Shown: one piece after another, positions 29,612-38,464 of the stretch | Layout: the number at the start of each line of letters is the position of its first letter | Numbering within the stretch: the first letter of the stretch is position 1 | Source of the DNA: Corynebacterium kalinowskii | GTDB taxonomy: Bacteria > Actinomycetota > Actinomycetes > Mycobacteriales > Mycobacteriaceae | Assembly (NCBI RefSeq): GCF_009734385.1 | Contig: NZ_CP046452.1 | Location: forward strand, 1,984,001 to 2,048,000 | Direction: 5' to 3' | Length of the DNA: 64,000 nucleotides | Translations under genes and position numbers: made by a program | Notes under the pieces: generated by a model | What the model saw: only the letters and a program-made list of their open reading frames with translations | Databases searched by the model: none | What the model was told of the DNA's origin: nothing

Positions 29612-30765
29612 GTGCCGCAATACGTGGTGTATACCTCAGCCGTCTGTTGATATTCAGCAGGCGGCTTTTCGTATGGCCGTAGCAAGACAGCGTGCAGCTC
29701 TTCGAATGGCCGCAGATCACCTTCGTTCGCTGCGTCCAGGGCGCGCTGAACCACGAAGTTACGCGGGATGACCTGCGGGTTCTCCCCTTCCAAGGAAGCA
29801 TGCGCCAGGGTGTGGTCCTTGCCTGCCAGGGACGCGAACCACTCGTTGATCTTCGCCGGATCCGGAGTTCCTAGCTTGCGGGCAAACACCTGTTGCAAGG
29901 CATCGGAAAAGAGACTGACAAAGTCGCCACTAAAGCCCAATTGCGCGAGATTCCACTGCAAAATCGCAGGTTGGCGGCCATAGGTGTAGCGACTCTGCGT
30001 GTCGATGGAGCTAAAGCTTGCAGCGGGATCGTGCATATCTAGGAACGCGCACGGACCATAGTCGAGGGTTTCACCAGAAATCGACGTGTTGTCGGTGTTC
30101 ATCACGCCGTGAACGAAGCCGATGCCCATCCATTCCGCCACCGTGCGGCACTGCCGCTCCGCTACCGCGTTGACGCCGCCCGGGAACAGCGACCAGGCAT
30201 ATTCTTCCAACCGGGCCTGCATGTCGGGCGTACCGTTGTTTCGCACCAATTCGAAGGTTCCGACCCGCAGGTGCGAACGCGCCACGCGCACCACTACCCC
30301 GGCCGGCACGACCATGCGACGCTGGATTTTTCGGCCCGTGGTGAGCACCGCCAGCGCGCGGGTCGTCGGAATGCCGACGGCGTGCATGTACTCAGAGATC
30401 AGGTACTCCCGGAGCATCGCGTCCAGCGGCCCGCGGCCGTCGCCGCCACGGGAAAACGGGGTGCGACCCGTCCCCTTTGCTTGGACCTCGTAGCCCTGGA
30501 AGGTGCCGAGAAGGAGGGCACGGCCGTCGCCAAGCAGCGGGTTGTACTGGCCGAACTGGTGGCCGGCGTAGGCGAGCGCGAACCCGCCCGCCTGCCCGAG
30601 GAGGTATTTCACGCCCTCGGCGGAGCGCAGCCAGGAAGGATCGAGTCCGAGATCACGGGCGAGAGGTTCGTTGAGAATGAGCAGCTCGGGGCTGGGGGTA
30701 TCCTCGCCGCGAGCCGGGTAAGCAAGCTCGGGCAAGGCCTCGGCGATGGGGAACTCGGGTTTCAT
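29608..30765 (-). CDS. selO: Protein adenylyltransferase SelO (short form)
   Basis: Pseudokinase-fold enzyme that transfers AMP to protein side chains. The 385-residue protein has GHQFGQYNPLLGDGRALLLG, KGTGRTPFSRGGDGRGPLDAMLREYLISE, RVARSHLRVGTFE, GFVHGVMNTDNTSI (catalytic-loop Asp), DYGPCAFLD and the C-terminal redox motif YCGT. E. coli SelO has 478 residues. The difference is mostly a missing helical stretch between FVSLFSDALQQVF and IPRNFVVQRAL, so this is a compact but apparently intact version. Confidence 0.88.
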   Translation of the reverse strand: MKPEFPIAEALPELAYPARGEDTPSPELLILNEPLARDLGLDPSWLRSAEGVKYLLGQAGGFALAYAGHQFGQYNPLLGDGRALLLGTFQGYEVQAKGTGRTPFSRGGDGRGPLDAMLREYLISEYMHAVGIPTTRALAVLTTGRKIQRRMVVPAGVVVRVARSHLRVGTFELVRNNGTPDMQARLEEYAWSLFPGGVNAVAERQCRTVAEWMGIGFVHGVMNTDNTSISGETLDYGPCAFLDMHDPAASFSSIDTQSRYTYGRQPAILQWNLAQLGFSGDFVSLFSDALQQVFARKLGTPDPAKINEWFASLAGKDHTLAHASLEGENPQVIPRNFVVQRALDAANEGDLRPFEELHAVLLRPYEKPPAEYQQTAEVYTTYCGT

Positions 30766-30801
30766 GCTGCCCCAGTATAGGAATTATCTTAAGGTCGAGG
30801 T

Positions 30802-31566
30802 ATGAAGAAGGTTCTCGGCTGGGTTGCTGCAGTGGTCGCCGCCGCTTTCCTCGTCGCAATCCTGTTGGCACTGTTTGGATACACGGAAGCGCTCACCACA
30901 TTCCTCGGCGGTCTGCTGCTGGTGAGTTTTATGGCCTTTCCAGTCGCCTTCATCGGTGGAATCGCGTACCTGTCACGGCGCAAGAATGAGGCCGAAAAAT
31001 GGACCGACGGCAGAGTCGGTGTGGGTACGGTCCAAAGTTTTAGGCACACTGGCCGATACGGAAACATCCGTACCTACGCCATCAGCATGCTGGTGGAGGG
31101 CGAGGATGGCCAGGTGTTCACCGGCACCATGAACCCACAAGTCGGACGCCGCAACCTGCGAAACCTCGCTCCGGGAGTCCGAATGCCAGTCTGCTACCAA
31201 GCTGCATTCCCACAGCGGCTCCACGTGCCCCATGGGCCATTGATCGGCCGGGCGCAGCTGTTCTATGAATACGTCCGACAGCGCGACGGTCTTATCAGCC
31301 CGACTGCGCTGGAAGCCAAGTACCGTGGACTGCCCTGCCGAGCTACTGTGCAAGGAATCCACCAGAGCGGTTATCGGGAAGGCGCGATGATCCAGTGGAT
31401 CCTGGATCTGCAGGTGTTCACTCCAGACGGCCAGCAATTTCATAGCTCAGCGCGAGTGCTTGCCACGGAAGCCCAGTACGAACTCATTCGGACCGCGCGC
31501 TACTTGGAAGCGAAGTACGCACCGCACGACACCAGCGAAGTTGCCGTCCGAATTCCACCCCAGTAG
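30802..31566 (+). CDS. Membrane protein of the RiPP-like operon, paralogue A
   Basis: A 254-residue protein with two N-terminal membrane helices (about residues 5-27 and 32-58) and a beta-rich soluble domain (WTDGRVGVGTVQSFRHTGRYGNIRTYAISMLVEGEDGQVFTG; LHVPHGPLIGRAQLFYEYVRQRDG). It is clearly paralogous to the next gene over its whole length. The soluble part vaguely recalls DUF3592-type domains but no firm family was recognised. It is the first plus-strand gene after the divergent selO and starts the five-gene run that holds the peptide and radical SAM genes. Function unknown; a membrane partner or immunity role is only a guess. Confidence 0.75.
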   Translation: MKKVLGWVAAVVAAAFLVAILLALFGYTEALTTFLGGLLLVSFMAFPVAFIGGIAYLSRRKNEAEKWTDGRVGVGTVQSFRHTGRYGNIRTYAISMLVEGEDGQVFTGTMNPQVGRRNLRNLAPGVRMPVCYQAAFPQRLHVPHGPLIGRAQLFYEYVRQRDGLISPTALEAKYRGLPCRATVQGIHQSGYREGAMIQWILDLQVFTPDGQQFHSSARVLATEAQYELIRTARYLEAKYAPHDTSEVAVRIPPQ

Positions 31567-31598
31567 CCGACCTGGATAACTTCCAGTAGTTTTTCACT

Positions 31599-32384
31599 AT
31601 GCGCCGGTTTCTAATAGCATTTCTGCAGCTCATGGTGGTTGCAGCCTTCATTCGCTGGTCGGTTTATGTCTTTGCGGTTGACACCAGCGCAGGGGGATTC
31701 TTTACCGAGAACAGTTTGGGCATAGCTTTTGGTATCAGCTTCTTTGCCCTCATTTTTGCTCTTTCTTTCCTCGGCTCGTTGTACCCGACAAACCTCGCCA
31801 AGTATTGGAAAGACGGCAAGGTCGGTGTAGGAGAAGTACAAACATACGAACACCGAGGACTGAAAAATGGGGTGCGTAACTACCGCATCGCTATGCAGGT
31901 GGAGGGAGAAGACGGCGCAGTGTTTGATGGCATTCTCAGTGTTCCAGTTGGCAAGAGGCGGCTCCCGGCGCTACACCAGGGGCAGATCCTGCCAGTGGTC
32001 TACCGAGCCAAAAAGCCTAAGCAGCTGTACGTTCCCCATGGCCCATTGAAAGAACGCGCTCAGCTGTTTTATGACTTCTACTGCCTCCGCACCGGCAGAG
32101 TGGACCAATTGACTCTCAATGCGGGCTATTACGGTCTGCCGGGTCGCGCAGTGATAGCCCAAGAAATGAGTGACGGCCTCGTTTTCCCTGGAAAGGAACG
32201 TTTGCACTTAGATCTCAGCGTGTTCACCCCGGACGGGCACCAGTTCCCTTCCACTGCAACGGTGCTAGTAGATGCATACCAAAAGGATGTCCTTCACCAG
32301 GCGCGTTACCTGGAAGTTAAGTACCTACCGGAAGCCCTTGAAAAGGTTGCCGTCCGTATTCCCAAAGCTCCAAAGGTGGGTTAG
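31599..32384 (+). CDS. Membrane protein of the RiPP-like operon, paralogue B
   Basis: A 261-residue protein with the same layout as its neighbour: two N-terminal helices (about residues 7-27 and 38-62), then YWKDGKVGVGEVQTYEHRGLKNGVRNYRIAMQVEGEDGAVFDG and LYVPHGPLKERAQLFYDFYCLRTGRVDQLTLNAGYYGLPGRA. The two genes align end to end with scattered identity, so the duplication is not recent. It lies 32 bp after paralogue A and 27 bp before the peptide gene, consistent with one transcript. Function unknown. Confidence 0.75.
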   Translation: MRRFLIAFLQLMVVAAFIRWSVYVFAVDTSAGGFFTENSLGIAFGISFFALIFALSFLGSLYPTNLAKYWKDGKVGVGEVQTYEHRGLKNGVRNYRIAMQVEGEDGAVFDGILSVPVGKRRLPALHQGQILPVVYRAKKPKQLYVPHGPLKERAQLFYDFYCLRTGRVDQLTLNAGYYGLPGRAVIAQEMSDGLVFPGKERLHLDLSVFTPDGHQFPSTATVLVDAYQKDVLHQARYLEVKYLPEALEKVAVRIPKAPKVG

Positions 32385-32411
32385 GGTGCCAAGTATAAGG
32401 GAGGAAAAACG

Positions 32412-32639
32412 ATGAACAGTTTCGAGAGTTGGCTCGCCCAGAACAGGCTAGATCAGGCGCTAGCGCAGGGCACCGTTTTCCAGGAAACCATCGGATTCAA
32501 CGACGGCTGGACCGACATCGTCGGCAATGAGCTGCGCACCCGCGGTTGGACTGGCGACGGCAGTGGTGGCGGCGGCGGTTTCTACGGCGGCTCGAACAAC
32601 AATAATAATAACAATAATAACAACAACAATAATGGCTGA
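32412..32639 (+). CDS. Gly/Asn-rich small peptide, candidate RiPP precursor
   Basis: A 75-residue peptide. Residues 1-40 (SFESWLAQNRLDQALAQG, then TVFQETIGFNDGWTDIVGNE) look like a helical leader. The C-terminus is low-complexity: GWTGDGSGGGGGFYGGS followed by 13 Asn and a final Gly. A near-ideal AAGGGAGG lies 7 bp before ATG 32412, suggesting strong translation. Its stop overlaps the start of the radical SAM gene by 8 bp. Small size, leader plus repetitive core and coupling to a SPASM enzyme are the usual signs of a ribosomally made, enzymatically modified peptide. The Trp, Phe and Tyr next to Gly/Asn are plausible crosslink sites. Precursor status is inferred, not shown. Confidence 0.75.
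   Translation: MNSFESWLAQNRLDQALAQGTVFQETIGFNDGWTDIVGNELRTRGWTGDGSGGGGGFYGGSNNNNNNNNNNNNNG
32595..32633 (+). repeat. (AAY)13 trinucleotide repeat coding poly-Asn
   Basis: Thirteen consecutive AAC/AAT codons form a microsatellite at the 3' end of the peptide gene. The next gene's start codon begins at 32632, inside it. Gain or loss of whole triplets would change the Asn count without disturbing the overlap. Confidence 0.9.
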
Positions 32640-34392
32640 CCTGCAGTTATTTCACCAAGCGATCAAGCTGACCTTCGTCCCGAACCAGTATTGCAACTTG
32701 GGATGTAGCTACTGCTACCTCGGCGATCTCACCGAGAACCGAGATACCTACGACGACGTGGTCTCCCAGTTTCACGCTATCGCCCGGCATCTAGAGCACC
32801 AGGGCATTCTCATCGACGCGCTCCTCCTCCACGGCGCCGAAATCTCCCTTCTCCCCCAGCCGGTCCTCCGGGAGCTCTTCCAGGCTTATACGGACTACCG
32901 CGCTCGGTATAAGTCCGAGTTCAAGGCCCTCGGCAAGCGCACCAACAGCCCGATCCACATCAAGACGAACCTGTACAACTTCCACGTCCTTCGCCCACTG
33001 TACGAAGAGTTTCAGGTCTCCATTTCCGGTAGCTTTGACCTCCCTTTTTCGCTGCATGAGGAACTGCGGACCACTAAACAGGGCAAGTCCACTTTGCAAA
33101 GGACACTGGACAATGTTCTGTTGCTCAAGGACTACCCGTACCCGAAAGGCATTAGTTGCGTCGTCGGCAAGCCACATCTACTGCGCATTGACGAATTCAT
33201 CGAGAACATCGAATGGCTCGACGCCCAGGGCTTTGACATGTGCACCGATTTCTACATCATGTTCGCCTATGACAGTGCTAATGCGAACTACAAGTCACAG
33301 CTCACGCAGGAAGAGATGGTTGAATTCCTTAACAGGCTGCGAGAGCACTTCACGGGCACCAAATTCGAGCGCGCCATCTACTACGAGTGGTTCAAGGAAT
33401 TTACCCATGACTACTGCACCAATCAGATCAACTGTGGCACCAACAATTTCCTCGCTCAAAAAGACGGCGATGTGTACCCGTGCCACCGCGGTCAGGCCGA
33501 GCCAGATCTGAAATTCGGGAACATCATCCAGCTGGGCATGCCGGAGCTGGTCGCTTCCGGAGAAAAAACCATCCAGAAGTACGAGGCAGCCAACGAACCA
33601 CTCTCCAAGGAATGCCGCGAATGCCCCTGGTTCTACCTGTGTTACGCCGGCTGCCCCATCGAGCGCAACAACACCCGTGGCAACAAGTCCTACACGTGCG
33701 CGCTCCAGAAGGAACTCTATAAAGCGCAGCCCGACCGCTTCCCGCCGAAACCTGAATTCAGCCGCCGCCAAGTGGATGCCTTCATCCGGCAAAATCAGCC
33801 ACACATCTACGACGACCTCACCGTCCCCCGCCTGATGAACTTCAACCCCGAGCTCCTCGACCCAGCCAATTCTCTCCCCGCCCTCATCCAGCGTGACGAC
33901 GTCCTGCAGGAGATGTTCCGGCCCGGCGCGATCAAGCTCATCGTGAACGGGCAGGCCACGGACCTCTACTCTTCCCACCTGTATGGGCGGATGACACAGG
34001 TGACGTTGTCGCCAGAGGATAGCGTGCATGTGGCCGTCGATAAGCGCTATTGGGCGCTAAACGGCGGCGACCTTGGCAACGCCATCAAAGTGCAGCTGCT
34101 CTCCGATTCGCCGGTGGTGTACGGCGACGAGCAGCGCACCAAGATGAGCCACGTGGCCACGTTCGATGCGTACCCCGCGCAATTGCAGGAGCTTAGCGAC
34201 GCCTGGATCCTCGACCTCACGCCGTTCTTGCGACTGCACGCTGCAAGTTTCCTGCCGGACTTTGGGAATTTGATCTCGGTGACCACCCTGCGAGCGCGGG
34301 AGTACCACTACTCCAAGCACGGCAAGAACGCGTTCTACCACCTGGAGACCATCAATTTGCCGTTCCCGGAGTTTCGGTTTGAGTGGGGATGA
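32632..34392 (+). CDS. Radical SAM/SPASM peptide-modifying enzyme
   Basis: A 586-residue radical SAM protein. CNLGCSYC (Cys 21, 25, 28) is the CxxxCxxC motif that binds the SAM-cleaving 4Fe-4S cluster. A SPASM domain follows with CGTNNFLAQKDGDVYPC, then CRECPWFYLCYAGCP and a last Cys in KSYTC, giving ligands for one or two auxiliary clusters. This arrangement is typical of maturases that crosslink or epimerise RiPP precursors. The last about 190 residues form an extra beta-rich domain with no recognised family. No PqqD-like leader-binding domain was seen. ATG 32632 lies within the preceding peptide gene, so the two are translationally coupled. The substrate is presumably that peptide. Confidence 0.88.
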   Translation: MADLQLFHQAIKLTFVPNQYCNLGCSYCYLGDLTENRDTYDDVVSQFHAIARHLEHQGILIDALLLHGAEISLLPQPVLRELFQAYTDYRARYKSEFKALGKRTNSPIHIKTNLYNFHVLRPLYEEFQVSISGSFDLPFSLHEELRTTKQGKSTLQRTLDNVLLLKDYPYPKGISCVVGKPHLLRIDEFIENIEWLDAQGFDMCTDFYIMFAYDSANANYKSQLTQEEMVEFLNRLREHFTGTKFERAIYYEWFKEFTHDYCTNQINCGTNNFLAQKDGDVYPCHRGQAEPDLKFGNIIQLGMPELVASGEKTIQKYEAANEPLSKECRECPWFYLCYAGCPIERNNTRGNKSYTCALQKELYKAQPDRFPPKPEFSRRQVDAFIRQNQPHIYDDLTVPRLMNFNPELLDPANSLPALIQRDDVLQEMFRPGAIKLIVNGQATDLYSSHLYGRMTQVTLSPEDSVHVAVDKRYWALNGGDLGNAIKVQLLSDSPVVYGDEQRTKMSHVATFDAYPAQLQELSDAWILDLTPFLRLHAASFLPDFGNLISVTTLRAREYHYSKHGKNAFYHLETINLPFPEFRFEWG

Positions 34393-34434
34393 CCTGCACT
34401 TTTGCGAGTAGTATGAAGGGGAGGAGTGATCACG

Positions 34435-35406
34435 ATGAAGAAGTTTCTGAAGGTACTCGGAGCGCTGCTGGGAATCCTGATTTTGCTGGTAGCGATTCTG
34501 TTTGGTGTTAATGCCTACAACCGGCACAAATACGCTGTGCCACCCCTCGGCGAATATCAAACATCCGACCAGATCCAACCAGTTCAGGGCGAGTATCTGA
34601 ACGGTTTCCACTTCACCCCTACAGACAAGCGACACAAAGGCGTTGTGGTTACTTTCGGAGGCTCCGAAGGCTCCCCTGATTACGGCCGGGCGAAGCAACT
34701 GTGGGAGGAAGGCTACGAAGTCTACGCCCTGTTCTTCTTCGGTCAGCCGAATCAGAAAGAATCCCTTGCCGAGGTTCCACTGGAGTTCTTTGACGAGGTC
34801 ACTGCCCTCATCCCAGAAGGTCCGGTCACTGTGATCGGCACGTCCAAAGGTGCCGAGCTGGTGGCGAATCTGGCGGCACGGGGCGCCAAGATCGATCACA
34901 TCGTGCTGTACACCCCGACGGAGTACACCTACCAGGGCCTCGCCTATGGCAAAAAGGAGATGTCCTCGTTCGCCAAGGACGGGCAGCCGATCCCATACCT
35001 GTCTTTTAGGAACTCAGAGCCAGGAGCATCGATGAAGATGTTCCTGGATATGATGCTGGGCTTGCCGATCCGTTACCGCGAAACATACTCCACCATCCCC
35101 GCACGCGCCGACAACACTGCCGAGGCCCGCATCCCGATTGAGAACTTCCAAGGCAACGGGCTGGTCTTCGCAGGCGATCAGGACGCCATGTGGCAGGGCG
35201 AGGTGGCAGCGCGTGGGCTCGCCGAGCGTAACCCACGACTAGAAGCTCACGTCTACCCCGACGCTGGCCACATGTTCTCCGAGGACATCACCGAATTCGG
35301 ACGAAGCTGGGAGAAGATGTTCGGCGGGACTGTGGAAGGCAACCGCGCAGCCAAACAAGACTCGGAGCGGGTGCTGATGGACAAACTCGCCACCTGGCAC
35401 CGCTGA
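34435..35406 (+). CDS. Membrane-anchored alpha/beta hydrolase (BAAT/acyl-CoA thioester hydrolase-like)
   Basis: A 323-residue protein with one N-terminal membrane helix (residues 5-27) and an alpha/beta hydrolase domain outside or at the membrane. The nucleophile elbow is GTSKG (Ser 137), with a likely acid in FAGDQDAMW and His 279 in DAGHMF. The fold resembles the C-terminal hydrolase domain of bile-acid-CoA:amino acid N-acyltransferase-like proteins. GGAGGAG before ATG 34435 fixes the start. It follows the radical SAM gene by 42 bp and may act on the modified peptide or on a lipid; this is inferred. The CRISPR locus begins 25 bp after its stop. Confidence 0.8.
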   Translation: MKKFLKVLGALLGILILLVAILFGVNAYNRHKYAVPPLGEYQTSDQIQPVQGEYLNGFHFTPTDKRHKGVVVTFGGSEGSPDYGRAKQLWEEGYEVYALFFFGQPNQKESLAEVPLEFFDEVTALIPEGPVTVIGTSKGAELVANLAARGAKIDHIVLYTPTEYTYQGLAYGKKEMSSFAKDGQPIPYLSFRNSEPGASMKMFLDMMLGLPIRYRETYSTIPARADNTAEARIPIENFQGNGLVFAGDQDAMWQGEVAARGLAERNPRLEAHVYPDAGHMFSEDITEFGRSWEKMFGGTVEGNRAAKQDSERVLMDKLATWHR

Positions 35407-35411
35407 GCAAT

Positions 35412-35432
35412 TAACGCGTCACCTGGTCCAGC
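35412..35432. repeat. Left flanking direct repeat of the CRISPR-Cas locus
   Basis: Twenty of 21 bases match 43127-43147 in the same orientation: TAACGCGTC, one differing base (A here, G there), then CCTGGTCCAGC. The right copy is the natural 3' end of the FAD oxidase gene (LDQATR-stop). This left copy is therefore an orphan fragment directly abutting the first CRISPR repeat. Confidence 0.85.
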
Positions 35433-38414
35433 CTGGGGTTCAACTCTCAAAACCCCTGATAGACTTCTGCTCCGGCAAAGGGTCTGCGACGTACCGCTGG
35501 GGTTCAACTCTCAAAACCCCTGATAGACTTCTTTGAAGCCAGCGCCATTCCTCCTCGGCGCTGGGGTTCAACTCTCAAAACCCCTGATAGACTTCAGATC
35601 GATGCACTACAGAAGACCTTCATGCTGGGGTTCAACTCTCAAAACCACTGATAGACTTCTCGTTCCCGCGTTGCTTGCCGACAATATGCTGGGGTTCAAC
35701 TCTCAAAACCCCTGATAGACTTCGACGCAGGCCAGAGGCGGTTAACGTGTTGCTGGGGTTCAACTCTCAAAACCCCTGATAGACTTCGGCGCGCTGTTCC
35801 TGCAAGCGTTTGTTAGCTGGGGTTCAACTCTCAAAACCCCTGATAGACTTCTCCCGCCCACCACTCGGCTTGATTTCCAGCTGGGGTTCAACTCTCAAAC
35901 CCCCTGATAGACTTCCGTCGGGGAATACATCATCGACTTCGAAGCTGGGGTTCAACTCTCAAAACCCCTGATAGACTTCTCCGAAATCGTGCGGTCACCA
36001 TGCCCACGCTGGGGTTCAACTCTCAAAACCCCTGATAGACTTCGCGGAAGCCGGGCGTGACGACGCGGAAAGCTGGGGTTCAACTCTCAAAACCCCTGAT
36101 AGACTTCGGCATGGGCAAAACCATCATCACGCTCAGCTGGGGTTCAACTCTCAAAACCCCTGATAGACTTCCCGACGTATTCAATCCCCGCGACCTGTTG
36201 CTGGGGTTCAACTCTCAAAACCCCTGATAGACTTCCACGCCGAGGCATGAAGCGTCGTGAGCGGCTGGGGTTCAACTCTCAAAACCCCTGATAGACTTCC
36301 AGGCTTCGACAACGACACAAAGGCAGAGCTGGGGTTCAACTCTCAAAACCCCTGATAGACTTCGCGGGGTGGGGCTTTGACTTGGCTGACCAGCTGGGGT
36401 TCAACTCTCAAAACCCCTGATAGACTTCCTCTTCGGCCTGCTCGTTGACGCTGCGAGCTGGGGTTCAACTCTCAAAACCCCTGATAGACTTCCGAACCCT
36501 AAACGGACTAGTTCACGCTGGCTGGGGTTCAACTCTCAAAACCCCTGATAGACTTCCAGGAACCAGGGAAGGAACCCACCATGAGCTGGGGTTCAACTCT
36601 CAAAACCCCTGATAGACTTCTCATGGAACCGGTCAACCTCTCGGAGAAGCTGGGGTTCAACTCTCAAAACCCCTGATAGACTTCAGTACCGCAACATCGA
36701 CCCGCTGAAGATGCTGGGGTTCAACTCTCAAAACCCCTGATAGACTTCTGCTGCACCCACACCCCACGGCCACAGGGCTGGGGTTCAACTCTCAAAACCC
36801 CTGATAGACTTCTGTCGACGGGGCGGTTGTGGCGTGTGGGGCTGGGGTTCAACTCTCAAAACCCCTGATAGACTTCAATACGTCTGGGGGTCACTCGCTG
36901 CCAAGCTGGGGTTCAACTCTCAAAACCCCTGATAGACTTCTCTTGTTCCGCTTAGTACGCGCGTCGGAGCTGGGGTTCAACTCTCAAAACCCCTGATAGA
37001 CTTCGCACCCGAAAGGACAGTGGAAAATAAATGCTGGGGTTCAACTCTCAAAACCCCTGATAGACTTCGTGGGAGAGTGACAGGCATAACCGGGCTGCTG
37101 GGGTTCAACTCTCAAAACCCCTGATAGACTTCTGGACGGGTTGGAATAGTTGTCAGTCCAGGCTGGGGTTCAACTCTCAAAACCCCTGATAGACTTCAGG
37201 AACATAAGGGTCAGCACCGTCAAGGGCTGGGGTTCAACTCTCAAAACCCCTGATAGACTTCGGTCTTGTTGTGGCGCTCCCATTGCTTGGCTGGGGTTCA
37301 ACTCTCAAAACCCCTGATAGACTTCGGGGGCACCTTATGGCCACGCGAATTTAGCTGGGGTTCAACTCTCAAAACCCCTGATAGACTTCTGTGTCTTGGA
37401 TGCGTTGTTGGCGCTCTGCTGGGGTTCAACTCTCAAAACCCCTGATAGACTTCTGCTGCCATATGCCCCCTATGTTCCATGGCTGGGGTTCAACTCTCAA
37501 AACCCCTGATAGACTTCGCGAAAAGCCTACCGAGATGGAGTACTAGCTGGGGTTCAACTCTCAAAACCCCTGATAGACTTCTTGTCCGACCTGTCACCGA
37601 CGAGCGAGAGCTGGGGTTCAACTCTCAAAACCCCTGATAGACTTCGATGGCACGCGTACCCATGAGCTGGCTTGCTGGGGTTCAACTCTCAAAACCCCTG
37701 ATAGACTTCACCACATAATCCGCGATCAGTTGCTGACGCTGGGGTTCAACTCTCAAAACCCCTGATAGACTTCACAGCATTAACTACCCACTCGGCCTTA
37801 TGCTGGGGTTCAACTCTCAAAACCCCTGATAGACTTCTTGCGGGTCACCAGGCCACCACAACTCAGCTGGGGTTCAACTCTCAAAACCCCTGATAGACTT
37901 CTCCGATCCCGAATGAAATCATCCGTGACGCTGGGGTTCAACTCTCAAAACCCCTGATAGACTTCCAGGTGGTGATGCGGGCGTCGTCTTTCAGCTGGGG
38001 TTCAACTCTCAAAACCCCTGATAGACTTCCAACAAGTCCAGACACCCCGAGTTGATCAGCTGGGGTTCAACTCTCAAAACCCCTGATAGACTTCAACTCG
38101 AGCCCGTACGCATGACCGCGACGCTGGGGTTCAACTCTCAAAACCCCTGATAGACTTCCTAGTTGGCGCGATAAGGCATCGCGTAAGCTGGGGTTCAACT
38201 CTCAAAACCCCTGATAGACTTCTGAGCGGGGCGATCCGTGAACGGAAGTTGCTGGGGTTCAACTCTCAAAACCCCTGATAGACTTCACAACGGATGACTT
38301 CATCTTGTCGAAAGGCTGGGGTTCAACTCTCAAAACCCCTGATAGACTTCCGACCGACAAGCACGAAACCTACGAGCCGCTGGGGTTCAACTCTCAAAAC
38401 CCCTGATAGACTTC
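35432..38414 (+). CRISPR. Type II-C CRISPR array, 47 repeats and 46 spacers
   Basis: The 36-bp repeat begins GCTGGGGTTCAAC and ends CCCCTGATAGACTTC. Repeats start every 64 bp from 35432 to 38379. Spacers are 28 bp except three of 29 bp (before the repeats at 36393, 37162 and 38059). Variant repeats are the first (C for G at base 1), fourth (35624, C to A at base 24) and eighth (35880, A to C at base 21); all others look identical. The plus-strand repeat has the crRNA sense, because the tracrRNA anti-repeat near 43050 is complementary to it and because it resembles the C. diphtheriae Cas9 repeat. Its 3' part, TGATAGACT, resembles an extended -10 element, as in other II-C arrays with repeat-internal promoters. 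Confidence 0.98.
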
Positions 38415-38415
38415 A

Positions 38416-38437
38416 GCATGCCCCAAAACGGGCATGC
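38416..38437. terminator. Hairpin directly after the last CRISPR repeat
   Basis: A perfect 8-bp stem, GCATGCCC and GGGCATGC, around the loop CAAAAC, one base after the last repeat and 27 bp from the cas2 stop. It could end array transcription on the plus strand, cas transcription on the minus strand, or mark the leader. No long U run follows on either strand. Confidence 0.5.
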
Positions 38438-38464
38438 AAGCTGGCATTTCTCTACTTTCTCACG

